A stretch of 64,000 nt of DNA from a bacterium (GCA_025782575.1 JALGYY010000025.1:124001-188000), one strand, 5' to 3'. Positions 43,784 to 53,685 are shown, counted from the stretch's first letter. The notes: generated by a model not told the origin, from the sequence alone. A program made the numbers and translations.

Positions 43784-44665
43784 CTAGAACTCGGGCACCT
43801 GGGAGAGTCTCGACGCCAGCGGCCGACCCAGATATTGCTCCAGCGGGCGGGCCGCTTCGATCACGCTATTAATATCCACGCCGACCTCCACCCCGCTCGC
43901 CCCGAACGCGAAGGCGAGGTCTTCGGTAGCGACGTTTCCCGATGCACCCGGCGCATAAGGACAGCCGCCGAGCCCCCCTGCCGAACCATCGAACGATGCG
44001 ATTCCGTACTCTTTATAGGCGGTCAGTACATTGGCGATCGCCATGCCGTAGGTGTCGTGAAAGTGAAGCGCCACCGGGACCGCGCACGGAAGAAGCGCAT
44101 CGAGCAGCGCCCGCACTTCAGGGGGCGAAGCCTTGCCGACCGTATCCGCGACTGAAAGTTCGCTCACCCCGAGATCGATCAGCTGTTTGGCTACATCGAC
44201 CACAGCCGACGGCTCGATCTTTCCCTCGTAAGGGCACCAGATCGCCGTCGATATATAGCCGCGCACCGGCCTCTCCGATCGCTCGACCACCGGACGAAAC
44301 CGTTCGATCGATTCTTTGATCGACGCGTTGATATTGTGTTTGTTGAACACTTCCGATGCAGCCGTAAAAACGGAGATCTTATCGATATCGCAAGCCAGTG
44401 CGCGATCGAGTCCCTTCTCGTTCGGCACCAGGGCCGAATAAATCACTCCCGGAGCGCGATCAATCTTTAAAAAGACATCTTCGGCATCACCAAGCTGCGG
44501 AACCCATCGAGATGAGACGAACGAGGAGACTTCGATTTCGGCAACACCCGTCTTCCCGAGGCCGTTGACGAACGCGATTTTGGCATCAAGCGGAATGGTG
44601 TTCGGTTCATTCTGCAAACCGTCCCGCGGCCCGACTTCGATCAGGCGCAGGGTCCCGCGCTTCAC
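43784..44665 (-). CDS. liuE: Hydroxymethylglutaryl-CoA lyase
   Basis: 293 aa TIM-barrel enzyme. The N-terminal LIEVGPRDGLQNEPNTIP (residues about 7-24, metal and catalytic Asp-Gly-Leu-Gln-Asn), then SSFVSSRWVPQLGDAEDV, then HFHDTYGMAIAN (metal His pair) and GGLGGCPYAPGASGNVATED (catalytic Cys signature) are complete. It cleaves HMG-CoA to acetyl-CoA and acetoacetate, the last step of leucine degradation. Its start overlaps the biotinyl-carrier gene by four bases; it is the last gene of the liu operon. Confidence 0.95.
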   Translation of the reverse strand: MKRGTLRLIEVGPRDGLQNEPNTIPLDAKIAFVNGLGKTGVAEIEVSSFVSSRWVPQLGDAEDVFLKIDRAPGVIYSALVPNEKGLDRALACDIDKISVFTAASEVFNKHNINASIKESIERFRPVVERSERPVRGYISTAIWCPYEGKIEPSAVVDVAKQLIDLGVSELSVADTVGKASPPEVRALLDALLPCAVPVALHFHDTYGMAIANVLTAYKEYGIASFDGSAGGLGGCPYAPGASGNVATEDLAFAFGASGVEVGVDINSVIEAARPLEQYLGRPLASRLSQVPEF

Positions 44666-45123
44666 TCCTGAACCAGTTGGATCAGGATGTCACCGAGATC
44701 GACGAGATCCCCCACTTCGTGATTGACCCCTTCCACCTCGCCGTCTCTCGGAGATTCGATCCGGAACTCCATCTTCATCGCAGTGACGACCGAGAGTAGA
44801 TCGCCCGCTTGCACGGAGTCGCCCGCTTTCACGTGAATCGACACGACCGTGCCGGTCATGGGGGAGCGGATCTCCTCGTCGTGGGTAGCGCTGCCCGCGT
44901 CGGGCCTGGCGAACTCCAGATAGCCGGTCGTGCCGGCTGCGGTCACCCAGATCCCCTTCCGGTCCCGTATAGCGGCGAACTGGAACCGTCCGTCCGGGGT
45001 CTGCACACGGTCTCCATCGAATGTGATCGGAATCGGTTCCTGGTCATCGCCGTTCTTGCAGATACGGAGCTCGTCATTGTGCAGCAGAAGCTCATAGATG
45101 TCGTCCCGCCAGACGAGCTTCAT
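44662..45123 (-). CDS. Biotin carboxyl carrier subunit of 3-methylcrotonyl-CoA carboxylase
   Basis: 153 aa from the ATG at 45123, which overlaps the upstream stop as ATGA; a longer open frame to 45156 is not needed. The C-terminal biotinyl domain (about residues 84-153) holds the biotinylation site AMKM (Lys117) preceded by SPMTGTVVSIHVKAGDSVQ. The N-terminal part corresponds to the region after the biotin carboxylase in fused MCC alpha chains. In most liu clusters BC and BCCP are one polypeptide (LiuD); here they are separate overlapping genes. It carries CO2 to the beta subunit encoded at 47343-48950. Confidence 0.92.
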   Translation of the reverse strand: MKLVWRDDIYELLLHNDELRICKNGDDQEPIPITFDGDRVQTPDGRFQFAAIRDRKGIWVTAAGTTGYLEFARPDAGSATHDEEIRSPMTGTVVSIHVKAGDSVQAGDLLSVVTAMKMEFRIESPRDGEVEGVNHEVGDLVDLGDILIQLVQE

Positions 45124-46521
45124 CCGCCAACCCTCCACGACCCCAGCCGATCCCAAGGTGACGCAATCTTGTCTCCCGAGGAACGGGGCTTCGGTTTCGT
45201 CGACAGAGCAGCAGCCCAGGCGGCCGGGTGAAGTTCCGTCGGATCGATATCAGGTAACGACGACGTAGAAAGATCGCACTCGATAAACTCACGTGTCTCG
45301 AGAAGGGAGATCAGGTAATTGATATTGGTAGTCAGGCCGAGGAGTACGGTACTTCGAAGACCATCCAGAAGCCGGCGGCGCGCCTGCTCCCGGTCCGGTC
45401 CCCAGGCGATCATCTTGGCAAGCAGCGGATCGTAATGGGACGTCACTTCCATCCCTTCGGTCAGTCCGTGATCGACCCGAATCCCCTCAGGCCAACGGAG
45501 CATCAGAATCGGGCCGCTTGTAGGAAGAAACCCGGCGTCCGGATTTTCCGCATAAAGACGCGCTTCGATCGCATGCCCGCGGGGTGGCAGTTTCGGGAGC
45601 TTCAGTTCCTCCCCCTGCGCGACTTCGATCTGTAACCGAACGAGATCGAGCCCGGTGATGAACTCGGTCACAGGATGCTCGACCTGAAGACGGGTGTTCA
45701 TTTCCAGAAAATAGTAGCTCCCGTCGGGAGGGACGAGAAACTCAACGGTTCCAGCACTCTGATAGCCGGCGGCCCGCGAGAGATCACACGCAGATTGCTG
45801 CAGCTTCGCCCGAAGTTCATCGGTGATAGCCGCCGACGGCGCCTCTTCGATAATCTTCTGGAACCGTCGCTGCAGGCTGCACTCCCGCTCGCCGAGGGCG
45901 AATACATTGCCGTGGCCATCTGCAATAATTTGAACTTCAATATGCCGTACAGGGGAGAGCAGCTTCTCGACCAGCATGCTGCCATCGCCGAACGCCGCTT
46001 CCGCTTCCCGCCGGGCAGAGGCGACCTGGGTGTCAAGATCGTCTTCGTTCTCAATGCGGCGCATCCCTTTGCCGCCGCCCCCCGCCGCCGCTTTCAGCAT
46101 GACAGGCACGCCGAGCTCTTTCACGGCGGCCAGCAGTTCCTGCTCGCTGCCGACAGCACCGGAGGTACCCGGCACAACAGGCACGCCCGCCTTCTCCGCC
46201 GCCAGTGAACACGATTCCATCGGCCGCACATCGATCGGCGAACTCCGCCCGCTCCGAGAGAAAGCCGTAGCCGGGATGAATGGCGTCCGCACCTGTGTCT
46301 CTGGCAGCCTGCAGCACGCGATCGACATTCAGATAGGATTCGGCTGCCGCCGCCGGCCCCACTTCAACCCCCTCATCGCAGGCGAGCACATGGGGAGCGC
46401 CGCGATCGGCCTCTGAATAGATCGCGACCGAACCGATTTCCATTTCGCGGAGCGTTTTTGCCACACGAACGGCTATCTCTCCCCGGTTCGCAATCAACAC
46501 TTTCTTGAATGATCGGCTCAT
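45120..46521 (-). pseudogene. Biotin carboxylase subunit of methylcrotonyl-CoA carboxylase, broken by internal deletion/frameshift
   Basis: The N-terminal reading frame (46521 down to about 46200) encodes a perfect biotin carboxylase start ([20 protein letters not shown], then [33 protein letters not shown]). The C-terminal frame (about 46210 down to 45120) continues with [27 protein letters not shown] and the ATP-grasp/biotin signature MNTRLQVEHPVTEFITG. The two differ by one frame, and the roughly 17 residues normally lying between (GP-x-x-x-x-I-x-x-M-G-x-K, including the ATP-contacting Lys) are absent. Length is 3n+1, so about 3n+2 bases are missing. Either a real deletion, perhaps between CTGGC direct repeats, or an assembly error. 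No other decay is visible. As read, no full-length enzyme can be made. Confidence 0.88.
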
Positions 46522-46530
46522 GGGCGGGCG

Positions 46531-47328
46531 TTACTTTCCTTCTGTTTCGGCGATCCACGCGGGATCGCGCTTCTCGAGAAAGGCTCGAAGCCCCTCCTGT
46601 CCTTCGGGGGACGTGCGCACTCGGGCGATCGTCTCGGCCGAATGAGCCATCGCTTCATCCCGGCTCATGCCGGTCACATCCCGAATCAGTTTCTTTGCTT
46701 CGGCTATCGCGTTCGGTCCGTTCCGCATGATCGCGGAGACGATGGCGTCTACTGTAGCGGCCAGTTCGTCGATCGGCACCGCCTCATGAACGAGACCGAT
46801 CTCTTTCCCTTTGTTCGCACCGAAAATTTCAGCAGTAAGAAAAAACCGGCGTGCTCGATTTCGACCGATCTTCGCGATTACAAAAGTCGATATCGCCGCA
46901 GGCAGAATGCCGAGCCGCACTTCGGTGAATCCGATCTTGGTTCCCTCCGCGGCGACCACGATGTCGCAAGCAGCGAGCAATCCGGCAGCACCGCCGAGAG
47001 CCGCTCCATGGGCCTGGCCGATTACCGGTTTCGGGCACTCGTCAACCGTCCGCAACATGCCGGCTAGCCGGGCGGTCTCCTCACGATTCTCGTCGGCCGT
47101 CTTGTCGGCTGATTCGCGCATCCAGCCGATATCAGCTCCGGCGCAGAAGACCTTGTCGGCCCCTCGAAGTACAACCGCCCGGATCGCGTTGTCACCACCA
47201 AGCTCTTCAAAAGCGCTCGTTAACTCGGCGATCATCCGGCCGTTCATTGCGTTTCGAACATCCGGCCGATGGAGAACAACGTGAGCAGCCGCGCCGTCCC
47301 TTTTCACCTGAATTGTCTCGAATGACAT
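46531..47328 (-). CDS. liuC: Methylglutaconyl-CoA hydratase / enoyl-CoA hydratase family
   Basis: 265 aa crotonase-fold enzyme. VFCAGADIGWMRES (oxyanion-hole Ala-Asp, about residues 63-76), then GAALGGAAGLLAACDIV, then FTEVRLGILPAAIS match the LiuC/AUH branch rather than general fatty-acid enoyl-CoA hydratases. It adds water to 3-methylglutaconyl-CoA to form HMG-CoA. Position between MCC beta and the biotin carboxylase gene (9 nt before the latter) confirms the role in leucine catabolism. Confidence 0.92.
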   Translation of the reverse strand: MSFETIQVKRDGAAAHVVLHRPDVRNAMNGRMIAELTSAFEELGGDNAIRAVVLRGADKVFCAGADIGWMRESADKTADENREETARLAGMLRTVDECPKPVIGQAHGAALGGAAGLLAACDIVVAAEGTKIGFTEVRLGILPAAISTFVIAKIGRNRARRFFLTAEIFGANKGKEIGLVHEAVPIDELAATVDAIVSAIMRNGPNAIAEAKKLIRDVTGMSRDEAMAHSAETIARVRTSPEGQEGLRAFLEKRDPAWIAETEGK

Positions 47329-47342
47329 GCCGTTATCCTCAG

Positions 47343-48950
47343 CTACATGCGATATACGGGGTAACCGGGATCCTGGGGCGGTGCGTAACGCGCAACAGAA
47401 AGACAGAGCGCGATTGCGGCGCGGGTTTCCGCAGGATCTAAGATGCCGTCATCCCAGAGCCGGGACGTCGCATAATACGGATGCCCTTCCGCCTCGTACC
47501 TCTCCCGGATGGTGGAGGTAATTTCCTCTTCTTCATCAGGCGAAAGAGTCTTTCCGTCACGGGCGAGCTGCTGCTGTTTGACTGTCACCAGCACACTCGC
47601 AGCCTGGTCGGCCCCCATCACCGAAATGCGCGCGTTCGGCCATGTGAAAAGAAATCGGGGCAGATAACCTCGCCCGCACATCGCGTAGTTCCCGGCGCCG
47701 TGGGAACCGCCGATGATCAGAGTGAACCGGGGTACCGGAGCGGTGGCGACCGCCTGGACCATTTTTGCTCCGTCCCGCGCGATCCCCCCCTCTTCGTATC
47801 GCCTCCCCACCATGAATCCGGTGATGTTCTGCAGAAAGATGAGAGGAATGCCACGCTGGCCGCACATCTCGATGAAGTGCGCTCCTTTTAGTGCCGATTC
47901 CGAAAAGAGGACGCCGTTATTAGCGACAATCCCGACCAGCACACCCATCCAGCGGGCATACCCGGTAACGAGCGTCGTTCCGTATTCCTGTTTGAATTCG
48001 TGAAAACGGGATCCGTCAACCAGCCGGGCGATTACCTCCCGGACATCATAAGGTTGCTTCCCGTCGGCGGGGATGATGCCGTAAATTTCTTCGGGAGCGT
48101 AGAGCGGGTCTTCCGGTTCTTCCATGTCGTACTCGAACGCGGTCGTCTGGGGAACGCAGCCTAGAATACCGCGCGCCTTTTCGAGCGCCGCATCATCGTC
48201 CGGTGCGAGATGATCGGTCACACCCGACACGCGGGAGTGCATTCCGGCGCCCCCCAGTTCTTCGGGGGTCACCTCTTCGCCTGTTGCCGCTTTGACGAGC
48301 GGCGGCCCGGCCAGATAGATCGTGCCGACACCATCGACGATTACGTTTTCATCGCACATGGCCGGCACATAAGCGCCTCCGGCCGTACACATTCCCATCA
48401 CCACGGCAATCTGCGGAATACGCTTCGCCGACATCACCGCCTGGTTGTAGAAAATCCGACCGAAGTGCTCTTTGTCCGGAAAGACTTCATCCTGCATGGG
48501 GAGAAAAACGCCGCCCGAATCGACCAGATAGATTGTAGGAAGGTGATTTTCGAGTGCGATCTCCTGGGCGCGAATGTGCTTCTTGATCGTCATCGGGTAA
48601 TAGGTTCCCCCTTTGACGGTCGCGTCGTTTCCGACGATCACGCACTCCCGGCCCGCCACCCGTCCGATGCCGGTGACGACTCCCGCCGAGGGAACGTTGC
48701 CCCCGTAGAGAGCGTGGGCGGCCATCGGGTTCAACTCGAGAAAAGGGGTATCGGGATCGATGAGCTTTTCGATCCGCTCCCGGACAAATAGCTTGCCCCG
48801 CTTGGCATGAAGGGCGAGCGCTTTTTCAGAGCCCCCCCGCCGCGCTAATTCGAGTTTATTCCGGAGATCCGCGATAATGCCGTCGTAACTATCCCGGTTC
48901 GCTTTGAATTCGGCTGAGGTCGGATGAATTCGTGTGGGCAATGGTTCCAT
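47343..48950 (-). CDS. liuB: 3-methylcrotonyl-CoA carboxylase beta (carboxyltransferase) subunit
   Basis: 535 aa. AELARRGG-type N terminus, [17 protein letters not shown] (about 57-73), [58 protein letters not shown] and a C-terminal half with [20 protein letters not shown] identify the acyl-CoA carboxyltransferase; the QDEVFPD segment is typical of methylcrotonyl-CoA rather than propionyl-CoA enzymes. It transfers CO2 from biotin to methylcrotonyl-CoA. It is the first gene of the operon, with AAGGAG upstream; no isovaleryl-CoA dehydrogenase (liuA) or LiuR regulator gene lies in the window. Confidence 0.95.
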   Translation of the reverse strand: MEPLPTRIHPTSAEFKANRDSYDGIIADLRNKLELARRGGSEKALALHAKRGKLFVRERIEKLIDPDTPFLELNPMAAHALYGGNVPSAGVVTGIGRVAGRECVIVGNDATVKGGTYYPMTIKKHIRAQEIALENHLPTIYLVDSGGVFLPMQDEVFPDKEHFGRIFYNQAVMSAKRIPQIAVVMGMCTAGGAYVPAMCDENVIVDGVGTIYLAGPPLVKAATGEEVTPEELGGAGMHSRVSGVTDHLAPDDDAALEKARGILGCVPQTTAFEYDMEEPEDPLYAPEEIYGIIPADGKQPYDVREVIARLVDGSRFHEFKQEYGTTLVTGYARWMGVLVGIVANNGVLFSESALKGAHFIEMCGQRGIPLIFLQNITGFMVGRRYEEGGIARDGAKMVQAVATAPVPRFTLIIGGSHGAGNYAMCGRGYLPRFLFTWPNARISVMGADQAASVLVTVKQQQLARDGKTLSPDEEEEITSTIRERYEAEGHPYYATSRLWDDGILDPAETRAAIALCLSVARYAPPQDPGYPVYRM

Positions 48951-49110
48951 GGAGTCACTCCTTCAACTCATTCTCGCATAAGAGGCTGAACAGGGTAAAG
49001 TTACATCGTGATGGGCGAGGCGGACGGCCTGGCGGGTCCCATTTCCTCGACCCTTTTGAGCTTTTTTGCGACCAAACGCCCTAGTAAGAGCGTCTCCATA
49101 ATAAGGGCCC

Positions 49111-49701
49111 ATGAAACCAATTGAAGCGGAACATCGTTGGAGACGGTTGCTGGAGCTGCTCGCTCCTCTGCACGATCAGGCGCAGGCGACTGGCCGGCGG
49201 CTTTGCCGGACCTCCGGTGAGGGGGATGACCTCTTCCAGGAGTCGGTCCTGCGGGCCTTCGACAAGCTTTCTTCTCTGCGTGACGAGAGCCGCTTCCGGT
49301 CATGGTTCTACGCCGTTCTCCTCTCCCGGCATCGGAGCCGGGTGAGACAGGGCTTCTGGCGACGGCTTCTTCCGCTCGAAGATGAGCTGGAGCAGGGCCG
49401 GGAGCCGGTCGGCGAGGACGGCGGCGAGTGGGAAGAGCGCCATTTGATGGCGACGAGGGCGTCCCGGGCGCTCGCGACTCTTCCGGCCCCGCAGCGGGAA
49501 GCTGTGGTTCTGTTCGATATTGACGGATTCTCCGTGGACGAGGTGGCCGAGATACAGAAAACCTCGCCATCGGCTGTTAAGTCGCGGCTCTCCCGAGGGA
49601 GACAGAAGCTGCGCAGGTTTTACGAAAGGCTCGGTATGGAAGGGAAGGAGAGGCATGGCGATGAAGCGAATTCACTTCGATGCGCACGATCCTCGACATA
49701 A
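49111..49701 (+). CDS. RNA polymerase ECF sigma factor
   Basis: 196 aa. Region 2 is [21 protein letters not shown] followed by [20 protein letters not shown]; region 4 is [21 protein letters not shown] followed by [20 protein letters not shown], a helix-turn-helix. A weak AAGGG precedes the start. The last 47 nt overlap the start of the next gene, which encodes a membrane protein, the classic sigma/anti-sigma arrangement. Divergent from the liu operon across 160 nt. Confidence 0.93.
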   Translation: MKPIEAEHRWRRLLELLAPLHDQAQATGRRLCRTSGEGDDLFQESVLRAFDKLSSLRDESRFRSWFYAVLLSRHRSRVRQGFWRRLLPLEDELEQGREPVGEDGGEWEERHLMATRASRALATLPAPQREAVVLFDIDGFSVDEVAEIQKTSPSAVKSRLSRGRQKLRRFYERLGMEGKERHGDEANSLRCARSST

Positions 49702-50677
49702 GAACGGACCCGGTAAAGCGGGATCCGGTTCGCCCGTGAACAGCGGCGCTGAAAAAGAGATCAACCGCGCGATCAAGGGTGACCTTCAGGCTCTCCACTA
49801 TGTCAGCGCCGATCGACCGATTCCGTTGGCGCACACGAAGAACTTGCTCGCGGAGTATATCCGCGATGAAAATGAAAGAGGTTGGTTTATGAACGCATTT
49901 ACTCGTATAGGCCGTCGCCCGTGGTTCGCCGGATCGCTTTTGACCGCGGCTATAGCGGTTCTCGTCCTGCTCGTTCCGTTCTCCTATGACCGGACGGTGG
50001 GGCAGGAAGTGAACCTGACCGTCGCCTCCCCCGAACTCACCCAGGAAGGTATAGGCCGGATCGCCAACGAGCTGGCCGGATCTCTTGGTGCGAACGACCT
50101 TACGATTCGCAATGCCGCCGGGGTGAATAGTTTTGTAGTGACCGCCCGCGTGGATGATCGTACTTCCGGCAAGGCGATGCGAACGACCATGGCTTTCGCC
50201 CGCGCTCTCGAATCCGAAGGATATCGGGCCGAGGCCTCGGTAGAGCCGATCGTGGAACGGGTGTCGAGCAATGTTTACGCCGCCGGCTTTGACCGTGTCT
50301 GCTCCATTTCGATCGATGCGGTCGGACGTTCCGACAGCGAAGTGGAAGATGACATCCGAAATCAGCTCATTTCGTCAGGTTGCTTTGACAATCCTGAAGT
50401 CCGCTTCACCAGGAGCGGCGACACATCGACCATCACGATCCAGGACGAAAACTGTGATGTCGACGGAGGTGTCGGCGGATTCAAATGTGAGCTGAAAATC
50501 GAGGGAGATACGCCGAACGGTTTAGAGCACGAGATGCTCATGATCGAAGCCGAAGGGAAGACCGACGCCGAACTCGAAGCTTCCATTCGGGAACAGCTCG
50601 AAGCAAAGGGCATTTACGATGCCGATATTTCAGTGAGTGACGGAAAAGTTAAAGTGGAAATCCACAAAGAGCGGTAA
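49655..50677 (+). CDS. Single-pass membrane protein, possible anti-sigma partner
   Basis: 340 aa from the ATG at 49655 (AAGGAGAGG immediately upstream); an open frame back to 49520 lies within the sigma gene and is not needed. Residues about 1-80 are cytoplasmic and contain a helical stretch ([20 protein letters not shown]); one membrane helix ([19 protein letters not shown], about 92-110) follows. The external part is a repeated alpha/beta region: two or three copies of a D/E-rich helix ending in S/A-R-I/E-x-L and a strand ending in a C-x-x-C-like pair in the last copy. No ZAS (H-x3-C-x2-C) motif is present, so the anti-sigma role is inferred from position only. A strong terminator follows. 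Confidence 0.75.
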   Translation: MAMKRIHFDAHDPRHKNGPGKAGSGSPVNSGAEKEINRAIKGDLQALHYVSADRPIPLAHTKNLLAEYIRDENERGWFMNAFTRIGRRPWFAGSLLTAAIAVLVLLVPFSYDRTVGQEVNLTVASPELTQEGIGRIANELAGSLGANDLTIRNAAGVNSFVVTARVDDRTSGKAMRTTMAFARALESEGYRAEASVEPIVERVSSNVYAAGFDRVCSISIDAVGRSDSEVEDDIRNQLISSGCFDNPEVRFTRSGDTSTITIQDENCDVDGGVGGFKCELKIEGDTPNGLEHEMLMIEAEGKTDAELEASIREQLEAKGIYDADISVSDGKVKVEIHKER

Positions 50678-50702
50678 GCGAAGTAGCAAGTGCTGAAAGT
50701 GA

Positions 50703-50744
50703 GCGGCCGGAACCTGGAAAGTGGGTTCCGGCCGCGTTTTTTTT
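50703..50744 (+). terminator. Rho-independent terminator after the sigma/membrane operon
   Basis: Perfect 12-bp stem (GCGGCCGGAACC / GGTTCCGGCCGC) with a nine-nt loop, followed by G and eight T residues. It probably also blocks read-through into the convergent glycosyltransferase operon. Confidence 0.92.
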
Positions 50745-50780
50745 GGAGTGGTGGGTGGCGGTCGGTCGTTCGATGGGCGA

Positions 50781-51563
50781 TTACTCCCTTGACTGCATTT
50801 TCCGCCGGATCAACTTGAGATCGGCTGGGGGGACAGGCTCCACCTTGAAGGCTCGGTCGTCGAGCATATACGAATAGTCGGATTGAAAGGTGTTCTCGGG
50901 GTCTTCAAGGCGGTACTTTTCGACGCGGGCTTTCCGCATCTCCGGTGTCAAGCAACCTGTGTGGTAGGCCATGTGCGTCGGGTGAATAATACCGCGCGAA
51001 CGTATGCCTGTTGGAAAGGCGGGCGTATGAAGCCTGAGCGCCGAATCGCGCAGCGTAACGCCGTCATAGAAAAACCAGTTTCGGCGCACCACCGGAAATG
51101 TCTTCTGTGACCAGATCCCGTCGACTCGGACTTCCCGCTCCGAATTCCAGAGATCCCTGAGCCGGAAGTGGCAGAAGTCGAGCTTCTCCGCCTCCATGCG
51201 GTCGATAACGTCGTCCACGTCGCGGCGACTCCGGAATCCGGGCGACAGGATGATGTCGTCGTCGAGAGAAACAACCCACTCGCACCCATGAACGAACGCG
51301 CGATAGAGAAGCAGGGTGAGATTGGCCGGGGCGTTCCACTGTTCGCCGTGGCGAAGTTGGATGTATTCGGTGCACTCGTCCTTGTGTGGAAAGGGCGAAG
51401 TGGAGTTGTCGTCCAGCACGATGGTCAGATCGCAGAGATCGCGCAGTGTTTCGAACACTGCGCTGGTGTCGGCGTAGTTCTTTGTGGCCAGCACGCCCGC
51501 TATGCGCCGCGGCCGCACAGGCTTCGGGCGGGGGTTCCTCAGCAATCGGAGCAAGGATTTCAT
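50781..51563 (-). CDS. Family 2-like glycosyltransferase
   Basis: 260 aa, cytoplasmic. GVLATKNYADTSAVFETLRD at the start, TIVLDDNSTS (nucleotide-binding Asp-Asp), CEWVVSLDDDIIL (DDD, metal-binding) and a later FCHFRLRDLWNSE segment give the GT-A pattern. It resembles proteins annotated as glycosyltransferase family 2 that lack membrane helices. The start overlaps the preceding gene by four bases; last gene of a three-gene operon. Confidence 0.85.
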   Translation of the reverse strand: MKSLLRLLRNPRPKPVRPRRIAGVLATKNYADTSAVFETLRDLCDLTIVLDDNSTSPFPHKDECTEYIQLRHGEQWNAPANLTLLLYRAFVHGCEWVVSLDDDIILSPGFRSRRDVDDVIDRMEAEKLDFCHFRLRDLWNSEREVRVDGIWSQKTFPVVRRNWFFYDGVTLRDSALRLHTPAFPTGIRSRGIIHPTHMAYHTGCLTPEMRKARVEKYRLEDPENTFQSDYSYMLDDRAFKVEPVPPADLKLIRRKMQSRE

Positions 51564-52495
51564 GATCCGTTCCTGGTCCGGGTTGTATCGCGCAACTCAA
51601 GATAAGCGCCGTAGTAGAAGAAGCAGAGGAAGAGCAACAGGAAAGGCGAGAGGGAAACGAACCGTAGTCTGAGGCCGATCCTGCCGGACACTTCCCACCA
51701 CTGACGTAGCTTCCGCCACAACAGCTCTGCCATCGCCAATAGAAACCCTCGCTCCACGAAGGCTTTTCGAGTCGGACCCGCGATTCCTGACCGTAGATAG
51801 CTGCGCCCATAGCGGATTCGCTGACGGAAGTAGTCGAGCGTAGTGACCGCATCGTGATGAATCACCCGCTTCCGTAGAAAGAGATGGACCGGGATCCCGG
51901 CCTTCGCCATACGCTGCCCGAAATCGCCGTCCTCGCCGACTAGAAGCTGCTCGTCAAACCGGCCAACTTTCTCGAAAACTTCCCATCGGAACATGGCGGC
52001 ACGGGACGCCGGCAACGTGTAGCTCCGGATCACGTCGCGACCCGCCTGGTCCGGAGGAACCTCCTGCCCGATAACCAGATCGAAATAGATTTTCTGTACC
52101 GGGCGCAGGAGCCTCGAACCCCGTGGATCCACATTGTGGGAGATCACCTGTGCATCCGGATATTGACGGAAGAACGCAGCCACGTCTTCGAGATATCCGG
52201 GGGGCAGAACATAGTCATCGGCGATGAAGCCGACAAACGCGCCGGTCGAGGTTTTAAGTCCCAGATTTCGGGCGCTGGCGACCCCCCGATGCTCCTGACG
52301 GACCGAAAGAATTTCGAGTGACGGATAGCGGTCGACGACTTCCTCAGCGGGCGGGTCCGATCCGTCGTCGACTACGATGATTTCCGGCCGAGGACCATTG
52401 CATCGAAGCGCCTCGATCGATTCGAGACAACGGGCCAGCGGAACGGGTCTGTTGTAGGTCATGACGATGAGCGAGATCGTTCCGGGAGCGCTCAT
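51560..52495 (-). CDS. Family 2 glycosyltransferase
   Basis: 311 aa. SLIVMTYNRPVPLARCLESI, IIVVDDGSDPPAE (Asp-Asp-Gly), GVASARNLGLKTSTGAFVGF, IADDYVLPPGYL (DD-Y in place of DxD) and VGEDGDFGQRMAKAG (ED motif) are the family signatures. A C-terminal hydrophobic segment (LSPFLLLFLCFFYYGAY) may contact the membrane. Start and stop overlap its neighbours by four bases each. Confidence 0.92.
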   Translation of the reverse strand: MSAPGTISLIVMTYNRPVPLARCLESIEALRCNGPRPEIIVVDDGSDPPAEEVVDRYPSLEILSVRQEHRGVASARNLGLKTSTGAFVGFIADDYVLPPGYLEDVAAFFRQYPDAQVISHNVDPRGSRLLRPVQKIYFDLVIGQEVPPDQAGRDVIRSYTLPASRAAMFRWEVFEKVGRFDEQLLVGEDGDFGQRMAKAGIPVHLFLRKRVIHHDAVTTLDYFRQRIRYGRSYLRSGIAGPTRKAFVERGFLLAMAELLWRKLRQWWEVSGRIGLRLRFVSLSPFLLLFLCFFYYGAYLELRDTTRTRNGS

Positions 52496-53685
52496 TTTCG
52501 GTCGCTTCGGGCGGAAGCAAAGCTAAGAAGCGCTTCCTGCAAAGCCTCACAGAGCGAACTTCCTTCGTCGAAGAGCGCGGCGGCATCGCCGTCAGGCGGT
52601 GCAGTGCCCACCGGCTCCGCGCCTGCGTACAGGTGGTGCGCTCGCCGGAGCGAGGAGACGACGCGGCAGAGCCGCTCGCGAGCGTCAGGAAAGGCAAGCG
52701 CGAGTCGAAGAGCGCTCGGGAGGAAGAGCGCTTCGAACAGGTAGACCTCGCGGGCGAGCGGCGCGGGCATCGGGCGGGGCAGCCGGCCGGACAGAACCTG
52801 TTCTGCCGGGAAGGGCCAGGCCGGGAATGCGTCACTCGGCAGGACGTACGTTACGGCTTCTTCGGGGTTCTGCTGAAGTGCAAGTTCACTGAAACGCTTT
52901 TCGAGTTCGGGATCGCTGAGGCCGTTCTCCAATAGGACGAATGTCGCGCGCTCGGTTCGGATGAATTCCGTTCCCTCACTCCCTCCTTCGCCAGGCTTGA
53001 TCCCGTCCAGGATTCGGGAGGCTCCCCGTTCGATCGCGCGATAGACTCCCACAAGTGCAACACGCCGGTTCGAACAGGAAAGCGATGGCGTGCCTGGTCC
53101 CATTTGCTCTGCAAACCGGAACGTCTTCTTCACTCCCGCCTCGAAGCTATGTATGCGGTTGTTTGGATACAGGAATGCGTGGAACGCGGAGCCGGACCAG
53201 AGACAGAGTTGTGACCATGCGGCAGCAGCGCGGAGCCGCTCGTCGGTTCGGGGAATATGAGTGGCACTGGCTCGCCCGTTTTCGTCATGCCAGTTACGGG
53301 ACTCGTAGAGCTCGCTGAACGATTCTACAACGGGCAGTTCCGACGTGAGAATCATGTGGCACCACCAGTCCCGAAGATTCGGGTTCCAGCGCCGGGCGTC
53401 CCGCATGGCCTTGTGGATGTGGGAGAGCATGTCGAATGAGCGTCCACCCCCATCGGTCAGAATGAGGGCAAGGTCGATGTCGCTCGAGAGAGGAGTAAAC
53501 CCGCCGCGTACGAAACTGCCACGGACATAAACATCGCGAATGCCCGGTGTGGATTTCAGACGTTGAAACGTACGGCGGTTCAGACTACGGACAAGAGCCA
53601 TTCCGAATGGACGGAACCACTGCTGAGACCCGAGCGACTGGAGCGAGCGCTTCGTCACCGCTCGCAAAGGGGCCGGGACAATCAT
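52492..53685 (-). CDS. Nucleotidyltransferase-domain protein
   Basis: 397 aa. VYVRGSFVRGGFTPLSSDIDL (about residues 52-72) is the minimal-nucleotidyltransferase (pol-beta superfamily) signature, with the catalytic Asp pair in S-D-I-D-L. The rest (about 80-397) is helical and not assigned; it contains LRRAHHLYAGAEPV near the end. It may nucleotidylate a sugar, lipid or protein. It is the first gene of an operon with two glycosyltransferases, so a sugar-phosphate or lipid carrier is the simplest guess. Confidence 0.78.
   Translation of the reverse strand: MIVPAPLRAVTKRSLQSLGSQQWFRPFGMALVRSLNRRTFQRLKSTPGIRDVYVRGSFVRGGFTPLSSDIDLALILTDGGGRSFDMLSHIHKAMRDARRWNPNLRDWWCHMILTSELPVVESFSELYESRNWHDENGRASATHIPRTDERLRAAAAWSQLCLWSGSAFHAFLYPNNRIHSFEAGVKKTFRFAEQMGPGTPSLSCSNRRVALVGVYRAIERGASRILDGIKPGEGGSEGTEFIRTERATFVLLENGLSDPELEKRFSELALQQNPEEAVTYVLPSDAFPAWPFPAEQVLSGRLPRPMPAPLAREVYLFEALFLPSALRLALAFPDARERLCRVVSSLRRAHHLYAGAEPVGTAPPDGDAAALFDEGSSLCEALQEALLSFASARSDRK

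Noticed and set aside
40798-43787. 10-nt direct repeat TCCGGGCTAG bracketing the crcB-to-DUF190 segment
   Set aside because: Ten-base matches at this distance are expected by chance in a window of this size; one copy also overlaps the stop codon of the HMG-CoA lyase gene.
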